Assembly: GCA_021199795.1 (NCBI GenBank) | Contig: JAJQHJ010000013.1 | Coordinates: forward strand, 1-64,000 | Direction: 5' to 3' | Length of the DNA stretch: 64,000 nucleotides | DNA from: Oscillospiraceae bacterium | GTDB taxonomy: Bacteria; Bacillota; Clostridia; Oscillospirales; Ruminococcaceae | Shown: positions 42,227 to 51,099 of the stretch, piece by piece | Numbering within the stretch: the stretch's first letter is position 1 | Layout of the letters: each line of letters begins with the position of its first letter | Notes under the pieces: model-generated | What the model was told of the DNA's origin: nothing | What the model saw: the letters and a program-made list of their open reading frames with translations, nothing else | Database searches by the model: none | Translations under genes and position numbers: made by a program

Positions 42227-42277
42227 ACAGATTAGCTATGTTAATATGCGAACCACTACAACTACTGGGGGAATATC

Positions 42278-44161
42278 ATGGATTCCAAAAAAGCGGAATA
42301 TATTGATTCAAACTACAGATATGATGGGGTGCTTGGCGTTAAGGTGACCGAGCTGGAAACCGGGTTTTCAGTCTGGGCACCGGAGGCTGACGGCGTTGCA
42401 GTATGTCTCTACAAGCATGGAGAAGACGAGTATCCCTATCTTACAGCAGCTATGACAAAATCAGACCTCGGCGTGTGGAGATACACTCATCCCGAGTCTT
42501 TATACGGCATTTTCTACACATATAAATACAGCTATAGTGGCAAAATCACTGAGGGAGTTGACCCTTATGCAAAAGCCGCCGGAGTCAACGGTGACAGGGG
42601 CTGCATTGTCGACCCGTCTTCGCTCAATCCGGATGGCTGGGACGACTATGGTTACGTCCCGCTCAATGCTAACACAGATGCCATCATCTATGAAGTCAGC
42701 GTGAGAGACTTCTCTGTCGACGATTCAAGCGGAATTGAACCGGAACTTCGGGGCAAGTTCCCTGCATTCACGGTTGAAAACAGCTGCACCCACGGCGGCG
42801 AGCCAACATGCCTAAGCCACATAAAAGACCTTGGCGTCACCCATGTTCAGCTGATGCCGGTTTTCGACTTCGACAGGCTTGATGAAGCTCATCCCGAAAG
42901 CTCCTACAACTGGGGCTACGACCCGGAGAACTACAACATTCCCGAGGGCTCCTATTCTACAAACCCGTTTGACCCGTCTGTGAGAATCAGGGAGTATAAG
43001 GAGCTTGTCCTGGCTCTTCACAAGAACGGCATCGGAGTGGTTATGGACGTTGTTTACAACCACACGTTCAAGTCATTCGGGTCATATCTTAGCAACTCTT
43101 ACCCCGGCTACTACTACAGATATCAGAACTGCAAGCTCTCAAACGGCTCCGGCTGTGGAAATGAGATCGCCTCCGAACGGGCTATGGTCAGAAAATACAT
43201 AGTCGATTCGGTTGTTTACTGGGCGACTGAGTATAAAATCGATGGCTTCCGGTTTGACCTGATGGCGTGCCTTGATATAGACACGATAAACGAGATTTCC
43301 AGGCGGCTGACCGAGATAAATCCTAACGTCATCCTCTATGGCGAGGGCTGGACGGGAGGTGCATCGGCACTTGAGGGCGAAAAGTCAGCAAACAAATACA
43401 ATTCCTACATGACGCCCTGCGTCGCCTACTTCAACGACAACTACCGCGATGCAATCAAGGGCGGAACATTCGTCGACAAGGCAACCGGCTATGTGAGCGG
43501 GAATTTCCACCTGAGACAGTCAGTGGCTGATGGACTTTTGGGCAAGCAGGACTGGAACTGCAACCCATGTATGATAGTCAACTATGTCGAGGCTCATGAC
43601 AATCTGACTCTCTGGGACAAGTTGGCTGTTTCAAGCAGTGCTCACGAGCGCGACAGACGGAAGATGGCAAGGCTTTCTGCGGCACTTGTCTTCTTAGCAC
43701 AGGGAATACCGTTCATTCAAGCAGGGCAGGAGTTCCTCCGCTCAAAGCCGTTAGGCAACGGCGACTACGACCGGAACAGCTACCGCTCTCCAGACAGCGT
43801 CAACTCTTTGAAATGGTGGTCTATAGCTGAGAACAAGCTGACGGTAGACTACTACAAGGGTCTCATAGCGTTCAGAAAGGCTCACCACCTGCTCCGGCTG
43901 TCACTCAGGACGGAGGTTCTCTCGCACAGCGAGACTCTTCCCTCCCCCGACGGCACCATCTCAATCCATCTTTTCGACGAGAATGAGGAGTTGCTGATTT
44001 TAGTGAACCCGATCCCGAGAGCCAAGATGATAGGACTCCCCGACGGCGAATGGCAGCTGCATATCACAGATATAAAAGCATCCTTAACCCCACTAGCCAC
44101 CTACTGCGAGGGCGTGTTTGTCCCGCCGATTTCGGTGATGGTTTTGAAGAAGTTGAAATAA
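42278..44161 (+). CDS. pulA: Type I pullulanase
   Basis: An alpha-1,6-debranching enzyme of GH13, subfamily 14. It has 627 residues and no signal peptide, so it acts on internal alpha-glucan (glycogen or imported dextrins). A CBM48-like N-terminal domain (about 20-110) leads into the barrel. The type I signature YNWGYDPENYNIPEGSY is present. The nucleophile Asp lies in GFRFDLM, the acid Glu in YGEGWT and the third carboxylate in EAHDNLTLWDK. The start has GGGGG upstream. The VbhA-like antitoxin follows 21 bases later. Confidence 0.92.
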   Translation: MDSKKAEYIDSNYRYDGVLGVKVTELETGFSVWAPEADGVAVCLYKHGEDEYPYLTAAMTKSDLGVWRYTHPESLYGIFYTYKYSYSGKITEGVDPYAKAAGVNGDRGCIVDPSSLNPDGWDDYGYVPLNANTDAIIYEVSVRDFSVDDSSGIEPELRGKFPAFTVENSCTHGGEPTCLSHIKDLGVTHVQLMPVFDFDRLDEAHPESSYNWGYDPENYNIPEGSYSTNPFDPSVRIREYKELVLALHKNGIGVVMDVVYNHTFKSFGSYLSNSYPGYYYRYQNCKLSNGSGCGNEIASERAMVRKYIVDSVVYWATEYKIDGFRFDLMACLDIDTINEISRRLTEINPNVILYGEGWTGGASALEGEKSANKYNSYMTPCVAYFNDNYRDAIKGGTFVDKATGYVSGNFHLRQSVADGLLGKQDWNCNPCMIVNYVEAHDNLTLWDKLAVSSSAHERDRRKMARLSAALVFLAQGIPFIQAGQEFLRSKPLGNGDYDRNSYRSPDSVNSLKWWSIAENKLTVDYYKGLIAFRKAHHLLRLSLRTEVLSHSETLPSPDGTISIHLFDENEELLILVNPIPRAKMIGLPDGEWQLHITDIKASLTPLATYCEGVFVPPISVMVLKKLK

Positions 44162-44182
44162 ATGCGGTCAGGAGGTATCCAT

Positions 44183-44350
44183 ATGAGCGAAGCCGACAGA
44201 ATAATAGCAAACGTCAATGCCACCATGTCTATGGAGGGCTTGCCTCTCACAGACGAGGACAAGGAAAGACTCCGGCTTTGTCTCAGTGGGAAGAAGTCGT
44301 TTGAGGTCACAGTTGACGAGCTAATAAGCCGTTATAAGAAATCAGCATGA
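44183..44350 (+). CDS. VbhA-like antitoxin of a Fic toxin
   Basis: A 55-residue protein of the VbhA-antitoxin type. It carries the inhibitory helix motif T-x3-E-G in NATMSMEGLPLT, then a 'LTDEDKERLRLCLSGKKSFEVTVDELISRY' tail like that of characterised class I antitoxins. In those systems the helix glutamate blocks ATP binding by the Fic partner. The ATG at 44183 has AGGAGG upstream. It overlaps the Fic gene as ATGA. Confidence 0.87.
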   Translation: MSEADRIIANVNATMSMEGLPLTDEDKERLRLCLSGKKSFEVTVDELISRYKKSA

Positions 44351-44964
44351 ACCAAAGATACTACTACGAGTATGAGTGGGACAGTGAGTATTGCTATCCG
44401 CACTCACATGTTCTCAAAAACAAGCTGAACATCACCGACCAAGCTCAGCTTGAAGAAGCCGAACGAGCGATCACTTCGCTCAAGATGGCGCAAGCCAGTC
44501 TTATCAGGATTCGCGGCAGATTCGGTATCGCACACCTGAAGCGAATGCACAAATTCCTGTTTGAGGATATTTACCCTTGGGCAGGGCAATTCAGGACAGT
44601 GAATATCTCAAAAGGCAACCAGTTTTGCCGTGCTGACTATATAGAGCCACAGCTGGCAGCACTTTTTGACGCTCTGAAAAGAGAAAACTATCTCAAGGAT
44701 TGCTCCAATGTTTCACAAATCAGCAAGAGGCTTTCCTACTATCTCGGCGAGATAAACGTCATCCACCCGTTCCGGGAGGGCAACGGAAGAACGCAACGAC
44801 TTTTCATTGAAACTCTTGCCGACAATGACGGTTATACTCTGGATTTCTCGAAAATCAGCGATGATGAAATGCTCGAAGCAAGCGTATTTTCCTACGAAAA
44901 AGATTACTCTTTGATGGATGAGCTTATGCTGAGAGCTTGTATTAAGAAACAGAAAGAAGCATAA
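44347..44964 (+). CDS. Fic/DOC-family toxin (class I)
   Basis: A 205-residue Fic protein with the active-site motif HPFREGNGRTQR (His140) and no internal inhibitory helix; that helix is supplied by the small gene before it. Class I Fic toxins such as VbhT adenylylate DNA gyrase and topoisomerase IV. The same target here is an inference. The YPWAGQFRTVNISKG segment is characteristic of this class. The pair is translationally coupled. Confidence 0.92.
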   Translation: MNQRYYYEYEWDSEYCYPHSHVLKNKLNITDQAQLEEAERAITSLKMAQASLIRIRGRFGIAHLKRMHKFLFEDIYPWAGQFRTVNISKGNQFCRADYIEPQLAALFDALKRENYLKDCSNVSQISKRLSYYLGEINVIHPFREGNGRTQRLFIETLADNDGYTLDFSKISDDEMLEASVFSYEKDYSLMDELMLRACIKKQKEA

Positions 44965-44966
44965 TT

Positions 44967-46370
44967 ATGAACAACAATACTAAAGAAAAGCTCTTCGCCT
45001 ACATCGACACTCTTGAGGGCGAAATGATTGTGACGCTTTCGGAGCTTATTTCGTTCCCGAGCTATCAGCAGGAGGCAGCTGAGGGTGCGCCGTTTGGCAA
45101 GCCCGTCCGGGAGTGCCTTGACCATGCTCTTGCCGTATGCGAGAGCTTCGGGATGAAGACCCGTAACTTTGACGGCTACGCAGGAACAGTCACTTTCACC
45201 GAGGGCGAGCCGGAGCTGGGAATACTTGCACACCTGGACGTCGTTCCGGAGGGAACAGGATGGACAAGTGATCCGTACACCGCCCGTATCTCTGATGGCA
45301 AGCTCTATGGCAGAGGTGCTATCGACGACAAGGGTCCGGCGGTTTCGGTTATCTACGCCATGAAAGCCTTGAAAGACCTGAATATTCCGCTCAAAAAGGG
45401 CGTCAGGCTTATCTTAGGAACCAACGAGGAGAACGGCTCGGCTTGCATGAGATACTATTTCTCAAAAGAGAAGCCGACGAAGTACTCATTCACCCCCGAC
45501 GGCAACTATCCTGTCATCAACATAGAAAAGGGCATGATTCGCGGTGCATTTGAGTGCGAAATTCCGGTTGATGAGACCGGCAGAACCCTCATAGAATTCC
45601 ACGGTGGAAAGATTATCAATGCAGTTCCTGAGCTGGCTTCCTGCGTCGTCAGGGGCATCAGTGCGGAAGATATCTCAAAGGCAGTTGAGGGACTCGGTTC
45701 TGATGTGTGGTTCGCACTTTCCGAGAACGGCGAATGCATCACTATTGAAGCCCACGGCGTGAGTGCTCACGCTTCGATGCCATCTATGGGCAAGAATTCG
45801 GTCACTGCTCTTCTGGGGCTTCTGAATAAGCTTAATCTCGACGGCGAAATCGGCAAGAAGATTAACGCACTCTGCGAGTTGTTCCCCTATGGCGAGACCA
45901 ACGGCAAGAGTGTTGGAATCAACTTCAGGGATGAGCAGTCGGGCGAGCTGACATGCCTTTTGAGCATTCTCGATTATGAAAACGGCAACTTAAGGGGCTG
46001 CAACGACATCAGACTTCCCGTAAGCTTTACTGTCAAGGATATTCTGGACGTATACAAGCCCGCACTTGAAGCAAAAGGCTTCTCTACTCATGACAGCATG
46101 GGTATGGAGCCGCACTATGTCCCGTCGGACAGCCCGTTCGTTCAGACGCTCTTAGGCGTCTACGAAGAGGTCACCGGCGAAAAGGGAGAGTGCATTGCGA
46201 TTGGCGGCGGCACCTATGTCCATGATATAGAGGGCGGAGTTGCTTTTGGAGCAGAATTTATGGGTGAGGACAACCACATGCACTCGGCTGACGAGTCTAT
46301 AAAGCTCAGCCAGCTAGTCCTCAACGCAAAGATGTTTGCTCTGGCGATACTACGTGTATGTGAGGCATAG
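44967..46370 (+). CDS. Dipeptidase PepV-like (M20 family)
   Basis: A 467-residue zinc metallopeptidase of the M20A family that in lactic bacteria splits dipeptides with an unusual range. Metal ligands are in LAHLDVVPEG and GRGAIDDKGPAVS, the catalytic Glu in TNEENGS, with HAHASMPS and CIAIGGGTYVHD further on. It starts two bases after the Fic stop. The stop codon lies in the loop of a perfect hairpin. Confidence 0.93.
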   Translation: MNNNTKEKLFAYIDTLEGEMIVTLSELISFPSYQQEAAEGAPFGKPVRECLDHALAVCESFGMKTRNFDGYAGTVTFTEGEPELGILAHLDVVPEGTGWTSDPYTARISDGKLYGRGAIDDKGPAVSVIYAMKALKDLNIPLKKGVRLILGTNEENGSACMRYYFSKEKPTKYSFTPDGNYPVINIEKGMIRGAFECEIPVDETGRTLIEFHGGKIINAVPELASCVVRGISAEDISKAVEGLGSDVWFALSENGECITIEAHGVSAHASMPSMGKNSVTALLGLLNKLNLDGEIGKKINALCELFPYGETNGKSVGINFRDEQSGELTCLLSILDYENGNLRGCNDIRLPVSFTVKDILDVYKPALEAKGFSTHDSMGMEPHYVPSDSPFVQTLLGVYEEVTGEKGECIAIGGGTYVHDIEGGVAFGAEFMGEDNHMHSADESIKLSQLVLNAKMFALAILRVCEA

Positions 46371-46412
46371 CCTCACATACACGGGAAATAAGTTTCTTTG
46401 AAACTTATTTCC
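46356..46412 (+). terminator. Two perfect hairpins at the end of the PepV gene
   Basis: GTATGTGAGGC / GCCTCACATAC enclose the TAG stop. A second stem, GGAAATAAGTTTC / GAAACTTATTTCC, follows three bases later with a TTT loop. Neither has a long T run. Confidence 0.65.
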
Positions 46413-46457
46413 ATACAAACAAACTTCGCGAAAAATTTATATGAAAGGAGGTAAACT

Positions 46458-47225
46458 TTGAGTATCTTTAAAAAGAAAAGAAAAGCGGCAATAGCATTCG
46501 TGGATTATGAATATTGGTATTATACCTATCAGAATTTTTTACATATAGACACCGACCCTCTCGCATGGCGAAAGGAGCTTGAGAAAGAATATGACCTCAA
46601 GGATGTCATGGTATTCGGCGATTTTTCTGAGCCGAAAATAGGCGCAGAGCTTCCGAAGCTCAGAACAGTCACCAACACAATAGTTGAGACCGGCAACACC
46701 GATTCTCACCGCAAGAAAGACATGACCGACTTCATCATGCTCGACTACATTTACCAGACGGTAAACCACCGTAAAAACGTCGATGCGATAATTATTTTCA
46801 CCGGTGACGGACATTTCCAGTCGGTTGTGAAATACATAAGCCAGACCCTTAAAAAGACGGCTGTCGTATATGGTATAAAGGATTCATTCTCGCGTCAGCT
46901 CCAGCTCGCAGCTACAAAGGTCGTCACTCTCCCCGCAGAGGACGTCCTCCAAAAGAGCTACAGCATGATGATTATTTCAAATTTTGCCCGCATTGCGAAC
47001 AAGCCGAATGTTATTCCCACATTCCGCACTGTCATTTCAGCAGTTTCAAAAAGAAACAGCGTCCCCGAGGAAAGCATCAGAGACGCGCTTCAGAAGCTGA
47101 TAGAAGACGGCTACGTCTGCCAGGAAATCAAACAGATGAAATCGAAGCAAGGCATGAGGAATGTAAAAATCGTCGTTCCGAAATGGGACAAGCTCATCAG
47201 GGATGGGTACTGGACAGCTAACTGA
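46458..47225 (+). CDS. NYN-domain (LabA/DUF88-type) protein
   Basis: A 255-residue protein with a PIN-like NYN domain (about 8-150). FVDYEYWYYT carries the first acidic residue, DMTDFIMLDYIY and IIFTGDGHFQSVV the others, and LQLAATKVVTLP ends the domain. The C-terminal part (about 165-255) looks like a winged-helix or OST-HTH-like domain (SKRNSVPEESIRDALQKLIEDGYVC). NYN proteins usually cut RNA. A TTG start at 46458 has AGGAGG upstream. The CsoR gene follows after two hairpins. Confidence 0.85.
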   Translation: MSIFKKKRKAAIAFVDYEYWYYTYQNFLHIDTDPLAWRKELEKEYDLKDVMVFGDFSEPKIGAELPKLRTVTNTIVETGNTDSHRKKDMTDFIMLDYIYQTVNHRKNVDAIIIFTGDGHFQSVVKYISQTLKKTAVVYGIKDSFSRQLQLAATKVVTLPAEDVLQKSYSMMIISNFARIANKPNVIPTFRTVISAVSKRNSVPEESIRDALQKLIEDGYVCQEIKQMKSKQGMRNVKIVVPKWDKLIRDGYWTAN

Positions 47226-47260
47226 CGTTAGCTGCGGAAGTTCGCCGTTGGCGAACTTCC
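47215..47260 (+). repeat. Two tandem hairpins after the NYN gene
   Basis: CAGCTAAC / GTTAGCTG encloses the TGA stop codon in the loop. GGAAGTTCGCC / GGCGAACTTCC follows with a GTT loop. The second type recurs at 57616 and 55871 in variant form. Confidence 0.7.
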
Positions 47261-47286
47261 CCGATTGTTTATTTTGGAGGTTCAAA

Positions 47287-47562
47287 TTGAAACAATGTAT
47301 GGATTCCGAAAACCTGCACCGGAGGCTGAAGAAAATCATCGGGCAGGTTGAGGCTATCGACAGAATGATTGACGAGGATATCCCCTGCGAGGACATTCTG
47401 GCACAAATCAACGCCGCAAAATCGGCACTTCACGGCTGCGGCAAGGTTGTCCTTGAGGGGCACATCAACCACTGCGTCCGCGACGGCATAGAGCACGGCG
47501 ACGCTGACAAGACCATTGCTGACTTCACAAAAGCAGTGGAAAGGTTTGCGAATATGGGGTAA
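47287..47562 (+). CDS. csoR: CsoR-family copper-sensing repressor
   Basis: A 91-residue all-helical repressor. The metal site Cys34, His59, Cys63 has the same spacing as the Cys-x24-His-x3-Cys of copper-sensing CsoR, and it has a conserved GQVEAIDRMIDED start. It should leave DNA when Cu(I) binds. The TTG at 47287 is chosen because GGAGG lies six bases upstream. The ATG 12 bases later is too far. It is 125 bases before the ATPase gene, whose promoter carries two CsoR-type operators. Confidence 0.9.
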   Translation: MKQCMDSENLHRRLKKIIGQVEAIDRMIDEDIPCEDILAQINAAKSALHGCGKVVLEGHINHCVRDGIEHGDADKTIADFTKAVERFANMG

Positions 47563-47575
47563 TTTCAGAATATCA

Positions 47576-47602
47576 CCGCCCACCCGGGCGGTTTTATTTT
47601 TT
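47576..47602 (+). terminator. Terminator of csoR
   Basis: CCGCCC / GGGCGG stem followed by TTTTATTTTTT. Confidence 0.85.
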
Positions 47603-47607
47603 GCCCC

Positions 47608-47636
47608 TTGACAACCTATACCCGTATGAGTATAAT
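47608..47636 (+). promoter_or_regulatory. Promoter of the metal ATPase gene
   Basis: TTGACA and TATAAT, both consensus, with a 17-base spacer. The spacer and -10 hold the first operator. Confidence 0.88.
47617..47634 (+). promoter_or_regulatory. CsoR operator 1 (imperfect)
   Basis: TATACCCGTATGAGTATA, an imperfect inverted repeat inside the promoter and overlapping the -10. It matches the ATACCC-N4-GGGTAT pattern in all but one or two bases. Confidence 0.75.
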
Positions 47637-47647
47637 ATAAGCTATAG

Positions 47648-47663
47648 ATACCCATATGGGTAT
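47648..47663 (+). promoter_or_regulatory. CsoR operator 2 (perfect)
   Basis: ATACCCATATGGGTAT, a perfect palindrome of 16 bases, just downstream of the -10. It is of the CsoR type (ATACCC-N4-GGGTAT). Confidence 0.85.
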
Positions 47664-47687
47664 AGTTTTGATACAAAGAGGTGCTTT

Positions 47688-49562
47688 ATGATTAAAAATG
47701 CTATGCATAAGCTGGAAGAAATTCTCGCTATCGGCGGGACAAAGAAAGATATCACACTTCTCGCAATTTCGGGAGTATCGCTTATACTGAGTCTTATCGG
47801 GCTTCCCTTGCCGTTCGATATCGCCTGGGTGGCGATAATCCTTTGCGGCGTGCCGATAATTCTTGAGGCTATAATTGGCTTGGTGACTGAGTTCGACATA
47901 AAGGCGGATGTGCTTGTGTCGCTAGCTCTTGTCGCTTCCGTCCTCATCGGGGAGACCTTTGCGGCGGGTGAGGTCGCATTTATAATGCAGTTGGGCGGGC
48001 TCCTTGAAGAGCTCACCGTCGCGAAAGCAAGAGCCGGAATTGAGCGGCTTGTCAGGCTCACCCCGCAGACGGCAAGGGTTATTTCGGGAGAAATGGAGCG
48101 AATAATTCCGGTGGAGGAAGTCACGGTCGGCGAGATTCTGAGAGTACTGCCCGGAGAAACTGTCCCCGTCGACGGAGTAATTATTTCTGGACAGACATCA
48201 ATAAATCAGGCGGTCATGACCGGTGAATCGCTTCCAGTAGATAAGACTGTAGGTGACGAGGTTTCAAGCGGAACTGTGAACCAGTTCGGAGCATTCGATA
48301 TGAGAGCCACGAAAGTCGGCTCAGACAGCTCGATTCAAAGGCTAATCAGGCTTGTACAGTCTGCCGATGCCGGAAAAGCGAAGATTGTTGGACTTGCCGA
48401 CAGGTGGGCAACGTGGATTGTCGTTATTGCACTTGTGAGTGCGGCTCTTACCTGGGCGATAAGTGGGGAGATTCTCCGAGCGGTTACTATCTTAGTTGTC
48501 TTCTGCCCGTGTGCCCTTGTCCTGGCGACGCCGACAGCGATTATGGCGGCAATTGGCAACGCCACCAAGCACGGTTTCCTGGTCAAAGAGGGTGACGCCC
48601 TTGAACGGCTTGCAGATGTAACCATCGCAACTTTTGACAAGACCGGCACTCTGACTTACGGCACACCGACCGTTTCGGCTTCGGAAAGCCTGTGCAAATG
48701 TCTTTCAGATGAGTACATTCTCAGACTCTGTGCCTCTGCGGAGCAGATGTCCGAGCATCCTCTTGGAAAAGCAATCGTGAACTCATACAGCGGCGAGCTT
48801 CCCACCTGTGAAAAATTTTCGATGCTCCCGGGGCGGGGCGTTCAAGCCGAAGTTAACGGGCAGAAGATTCTTGCCGGTAACAGAGAAATGCTCCAGGAAG
48901 CGGGGATAAATTTATCCGAAGACGCAACAGCCGTGGCTGAAAAGTATCTCAAAACCGGTTGCACGATCATATATGTCGCAAGTGAGAGCGAAATTCTCGG
49001 ACTTATTGCCCTTTTGGACACAGTCAGGGAAGAGAGCAAGGACATGATTAAAAAGCTCAAAAGTCTCAGTGTGGAGCCGGTTCTCCTTACCGGTGACAAC
49101 AAAAATACCGCCGAAGCGGTATCTCGAAATCTTGGAATAGATAAAGTATATTCCGATTGTCTGCCGGAAGACAAACTCAAAATAATTGGCAGCTTACAGT
49201 CTGCCGGGGAGAAAATCCTAATGCTCGGCGACGGTGTGAACGACGCACCATCCCTCAAAAAAACCGATGTCGGGATTGCGATGGGCAGCATAGGAAGCGA
49301 CATTGCTGTCGATGCTGCCGACATAGCCCTCGTCGGCGACGACCTCTCGGAGCTTCCCCATCTCGTCGCCCTTTCGAAGCGGATGATGAAGACCATCAGA
49401 CTGAATCTCACGTTTTCGATGACCCTGAATGTCATTGCGATAATCTTAGCTATCATCGGAACACTGAATCCTGTCGTCGGCGCACTCGTCCACAATGCCG
49501 GGTCGGTGCTGGTTATTGTTAATTCGGCACTACTGCTCAGTTTTTCTCCTCGAGCTTCGTAA
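47688..49562 (+). CDS. Heavy-metal P1B-type ATPase
   Basis: A 624-residue metal-exporting ATPase. TGES lies at 178-181, the CPC metal site at 273-275, the phosphorylated Asp317 in DKTGTLT, and the HP motif at SEHPLG, with a GDGVND hinge. It lacks any N-terminal CxxC metal-binding domain. The last helices read LNVIAIILAIIGTLNPVVGALVHNAGSVLVIVNS, not the YN/MSSS pattern of classical copper pumps, so copper specificity rests mainly on the CsoR operators. Zinc or another soft metal is possible. The ATG at 47688 has AGAGGTG upstream. Its 3' end overlaps rpiB on the other strand by 26 bases. Confidence 0.9.
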   Translation: MIKNAMHKLEEILAIGGTKKDITLLAISGVSLILSLIGLPLPFDIAWVAIILCGVPIILEAIIGLVTEFDIKADVLVSLALVASVLIGETFAAGEVAFIMQLGGLLEELTVAKARAGIERLVRLTPQTARVISGEMERIIPVEEVTVGEILRVLPGETVPVDGVIISGQTSINQAVMTGESLPVDKTVGDEVSSGTVNQFGAFDMRATKVGSDSSIQRLIRLVQSADAGKAKIVGLADRWATWIVVIALVSAALTWAISGEILRAVTILVVFCPCALVLATPTAIMAAIGNATKHGFLVKEGDALERLADVTIATFDKTGTLTYGTPTVSASESLCKCLSDEYILRLCASAEQMSEHPLGKAIVNSYSGELPTCEKFSMLPGRGVQAEVNGQKILAGNREMLQEAGINLSEDATAVAEKYLKTGCTIIYVASESEILGLIALLDTVREESKDMIKKLKSLSVEPVLLTGDNKNTAEAVSRNLGIDKVYSDCLPEDKLKIIGSLQSAGEKILMLGDGVNDAPSLKKTDVGIAMGSIGSDIAVDAADIALVGDDLSELPHLVALSKRMMKTIRLNLTFSMTLNVIAIILAIIGTLNPVVGALVHNAGSVLVIVNSALLLSFSPRAS

Positions 49563-49980
49563 TGAGGTCGACCCTGCGCTGATGCCGTCCTCCCTCAAAC
49601 TCGGTGGTTAAGAACAGGTCGACAAGCTCATTTGCAAGACCAGGTCCTACTACCCTGCCGCCGAGGCAGAGGGCGTTGGCGTCGTTATGGAGTCTTGTAT
49701 ACTTTGCCGAGAACGAATCCGAGCAGGCGCAGGCACGGATGCCTTTGATTTTATTCGCAGCTATCGAGATTCCGATGCCGGTTCCACAGATGAGGATTGC
49801 ACGGTCAACATTTCCGGCGACAACCTCCCGGCAGACTCTCTCCGCCGCATCAGGGTAGTCAATCTTCTCCCCTACAGCGACGCCATAGTCGATATAATCA
49901 ACCCCGATTTCGTCCAGGTGCTTCACAATCTCCATCTTGAGCTCCGCACCAGCATGATCATTTCCAATTCCTACTTTCAT
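49537..49980 (-). CDS. rpiB: Ribose-5-phosphate isomerase B
   Basis: Interconverts ribulose-5-phosphate and ribose-5-phosphate. It has 147 residues and belongs to the RpiB/LacAB family. The catalytic cysteine is in RACACSDSFSA, the phosphate loop in CGTGIGISIAANK, and the N-terminal GNDHAG motif is complete. The ATG at 49980 has AAAGGTG upstream. The C-terminal codons overlap the end of the metal ATPase gene, tail to tail. Confidence 0.95.
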   Translation of the reverse strand: MKVGIGNDHAGAELKMEIVKHLDEIGVDYIDYGVAVGEKIDYPDAAERVCREVVAGNVDRAILICGTGIGISIAANKIKGIRACACSDSFSAKYTRLHNDANALCLGGRVVGPGLANELVDLFLTTEFEGGRHQRRVDLITKLEEKN

Positions 49981-49985
49981 GATAA

Positions 49986-50678
49986 TCACCTTTCTTGTAA
50001 GTCTTTTTCAGCCTTAGTTATCTGCAAATACCTGACCCGCAAATCCTCTGCACTCCCCGCTTCGTCAAGATGCTGAAGTGCCACAGAAATCACTCCTGTT
50101 GCCTGCTGTAGCCTGTTTTGAACAGGAGCGAGGCGGACTCTTGAGTCATCTGCAAATAGCTTCTCTTTGATGTCCTCAGCACAGTCGCCGGTGAGGATGA
50201 TGTCGCCCTCTGTCTCTTCCGCAAGAGCTTTCACGGCTTTATAGTCTGTGACGTCGTCCGGCTTGACCGTAGTCAGCTTCTCGCCGTCGGATGAATATGC
50301 TCCGAAATAGACCACCTCAGGGCGGGCTTTCATTACCGGGAAAATTGTGCCTTTCGCCGCAAGGGAATTCGCCGCAAGGGCTTCCAAAGTCGAAATTCCG
50401 ACGCATTTTCCGCCCATTGCGCATAGACCCTTGACAAGTGCGACGCCGATTCTAAGACCAGTATAAGACCCGGGACCGTTTGAGACAGCGATGAGGTCGA
50501 TATCCGAAATTTCAAGCTCAGTGTCCCCAAGAACCCGCTCTATAAACGGCAGAATCACCTGAGAATGGGTGAGCTTGGTGTAAACCGTGGTTTGTCCCAA
50601 TATAATTCCGTCGCGATAAACGGCGCAGGAGGCAGTTTTGCCGGAGGTATCAATCCCCAATATTATCAAATCTCTCAT
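49986..50678 (-). CDS. tsaB: tRNA t6A biosynthesis protein TsaB
   Basis: An actin-fold partner of TsaD in making N6-threonylcarbamoyladenosine at tRNA position 37. ILGIDTSGKTASCAVYRDG and SNGPGSYTGLRIG are signature segments; about 230 residues. The start may be the TTG nine bases downstream of the ATG (50669), because CGGAG touches the ATG directly but sits about nine bases from the TTG. It overlaps tsaE by 20-29 bases. Confidence 0.94.
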   Translation of the reverse strand: MRDLIILGIDTSGKTASCAVYRDGIILGQTTVYTKLTHSQVILPFIERVLGDTELEISDIDLIAVSNGPGSYTGLRIGVALVKGLCAMGGKCVGISTLEALAANSLAAKGTIFPVMKARPEVVYFGAYSSDGEKLTTVKPDDVTDYKAVKALAEETEGDIILTGDCAEDIKEKLFADDSRVRLAPVQNRLQQATGVISVALQHLDEAGSAEDLRVRYLQITKAEKDLQER

Positions 50679-51099
50679 CTCCGATTATTGTTATCTTCCT
50701 GGAGTTCTCACCGGTCACTTCAAACGAAATGATTATCGTGCTGTCAGGAAGTTCAGTTGCGATATTTTCGCTCCACTCTATTGCCAGGACGGCGTCTGAG
50801 TCGAGATAGTCGTAAAATCCAATCGATTCAAGCTCATCGCTATCCGCAATTCTGTACATGTCGAAGTGATAGAGGGGCGTTTTGTGGGGCTCGGAATACT
50901 CGTTGACGATGGCAAAAGTTGGGCTGCTCACGTCGTCCCGAAGCCCCAAGCCAACCGCCACACCGTGGGTGAATGTCGTCTTCCCTGCCCCGAGTCCTCC
51001 ACGGAATGCCGCAACGTCGCCGCCATGGAGGAGCTTCCCCACAGCCAATCCAAGAGACACGGTCTCATCAGCCGAATTTGTTTCAAAAATCTTTGTCAT
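50650..51099 (-). CDS. tsaE: tRNA t6A biosynthesis ATPase TsaE
   Basis: The P-loop ATPase that turns over the TsaB-TsaD complex. It has 149 residues: Walker A GGLGAGKTTFTHGVA, SSPTFAIVNEY (switch I type) and the W-containing LAIEWSENI. The start is immediately after the stop of the deaminase gene (TAAATG), showing a tight operon. Confidence 0.95.
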   Translation of the reverse strand: MTKIFETNSADETVSLGLAVGKLLHGGDVAAFRGGLGAGKTTFTHGVAVGLGLRDDVSSPTFAIVNEYSEPHKTPLYHFDMYRIADSDELESIGFYDYLDSDAVLAIEWSENIATELPDSTIIISFEVTGENSRKITIIGDERFDNIGD

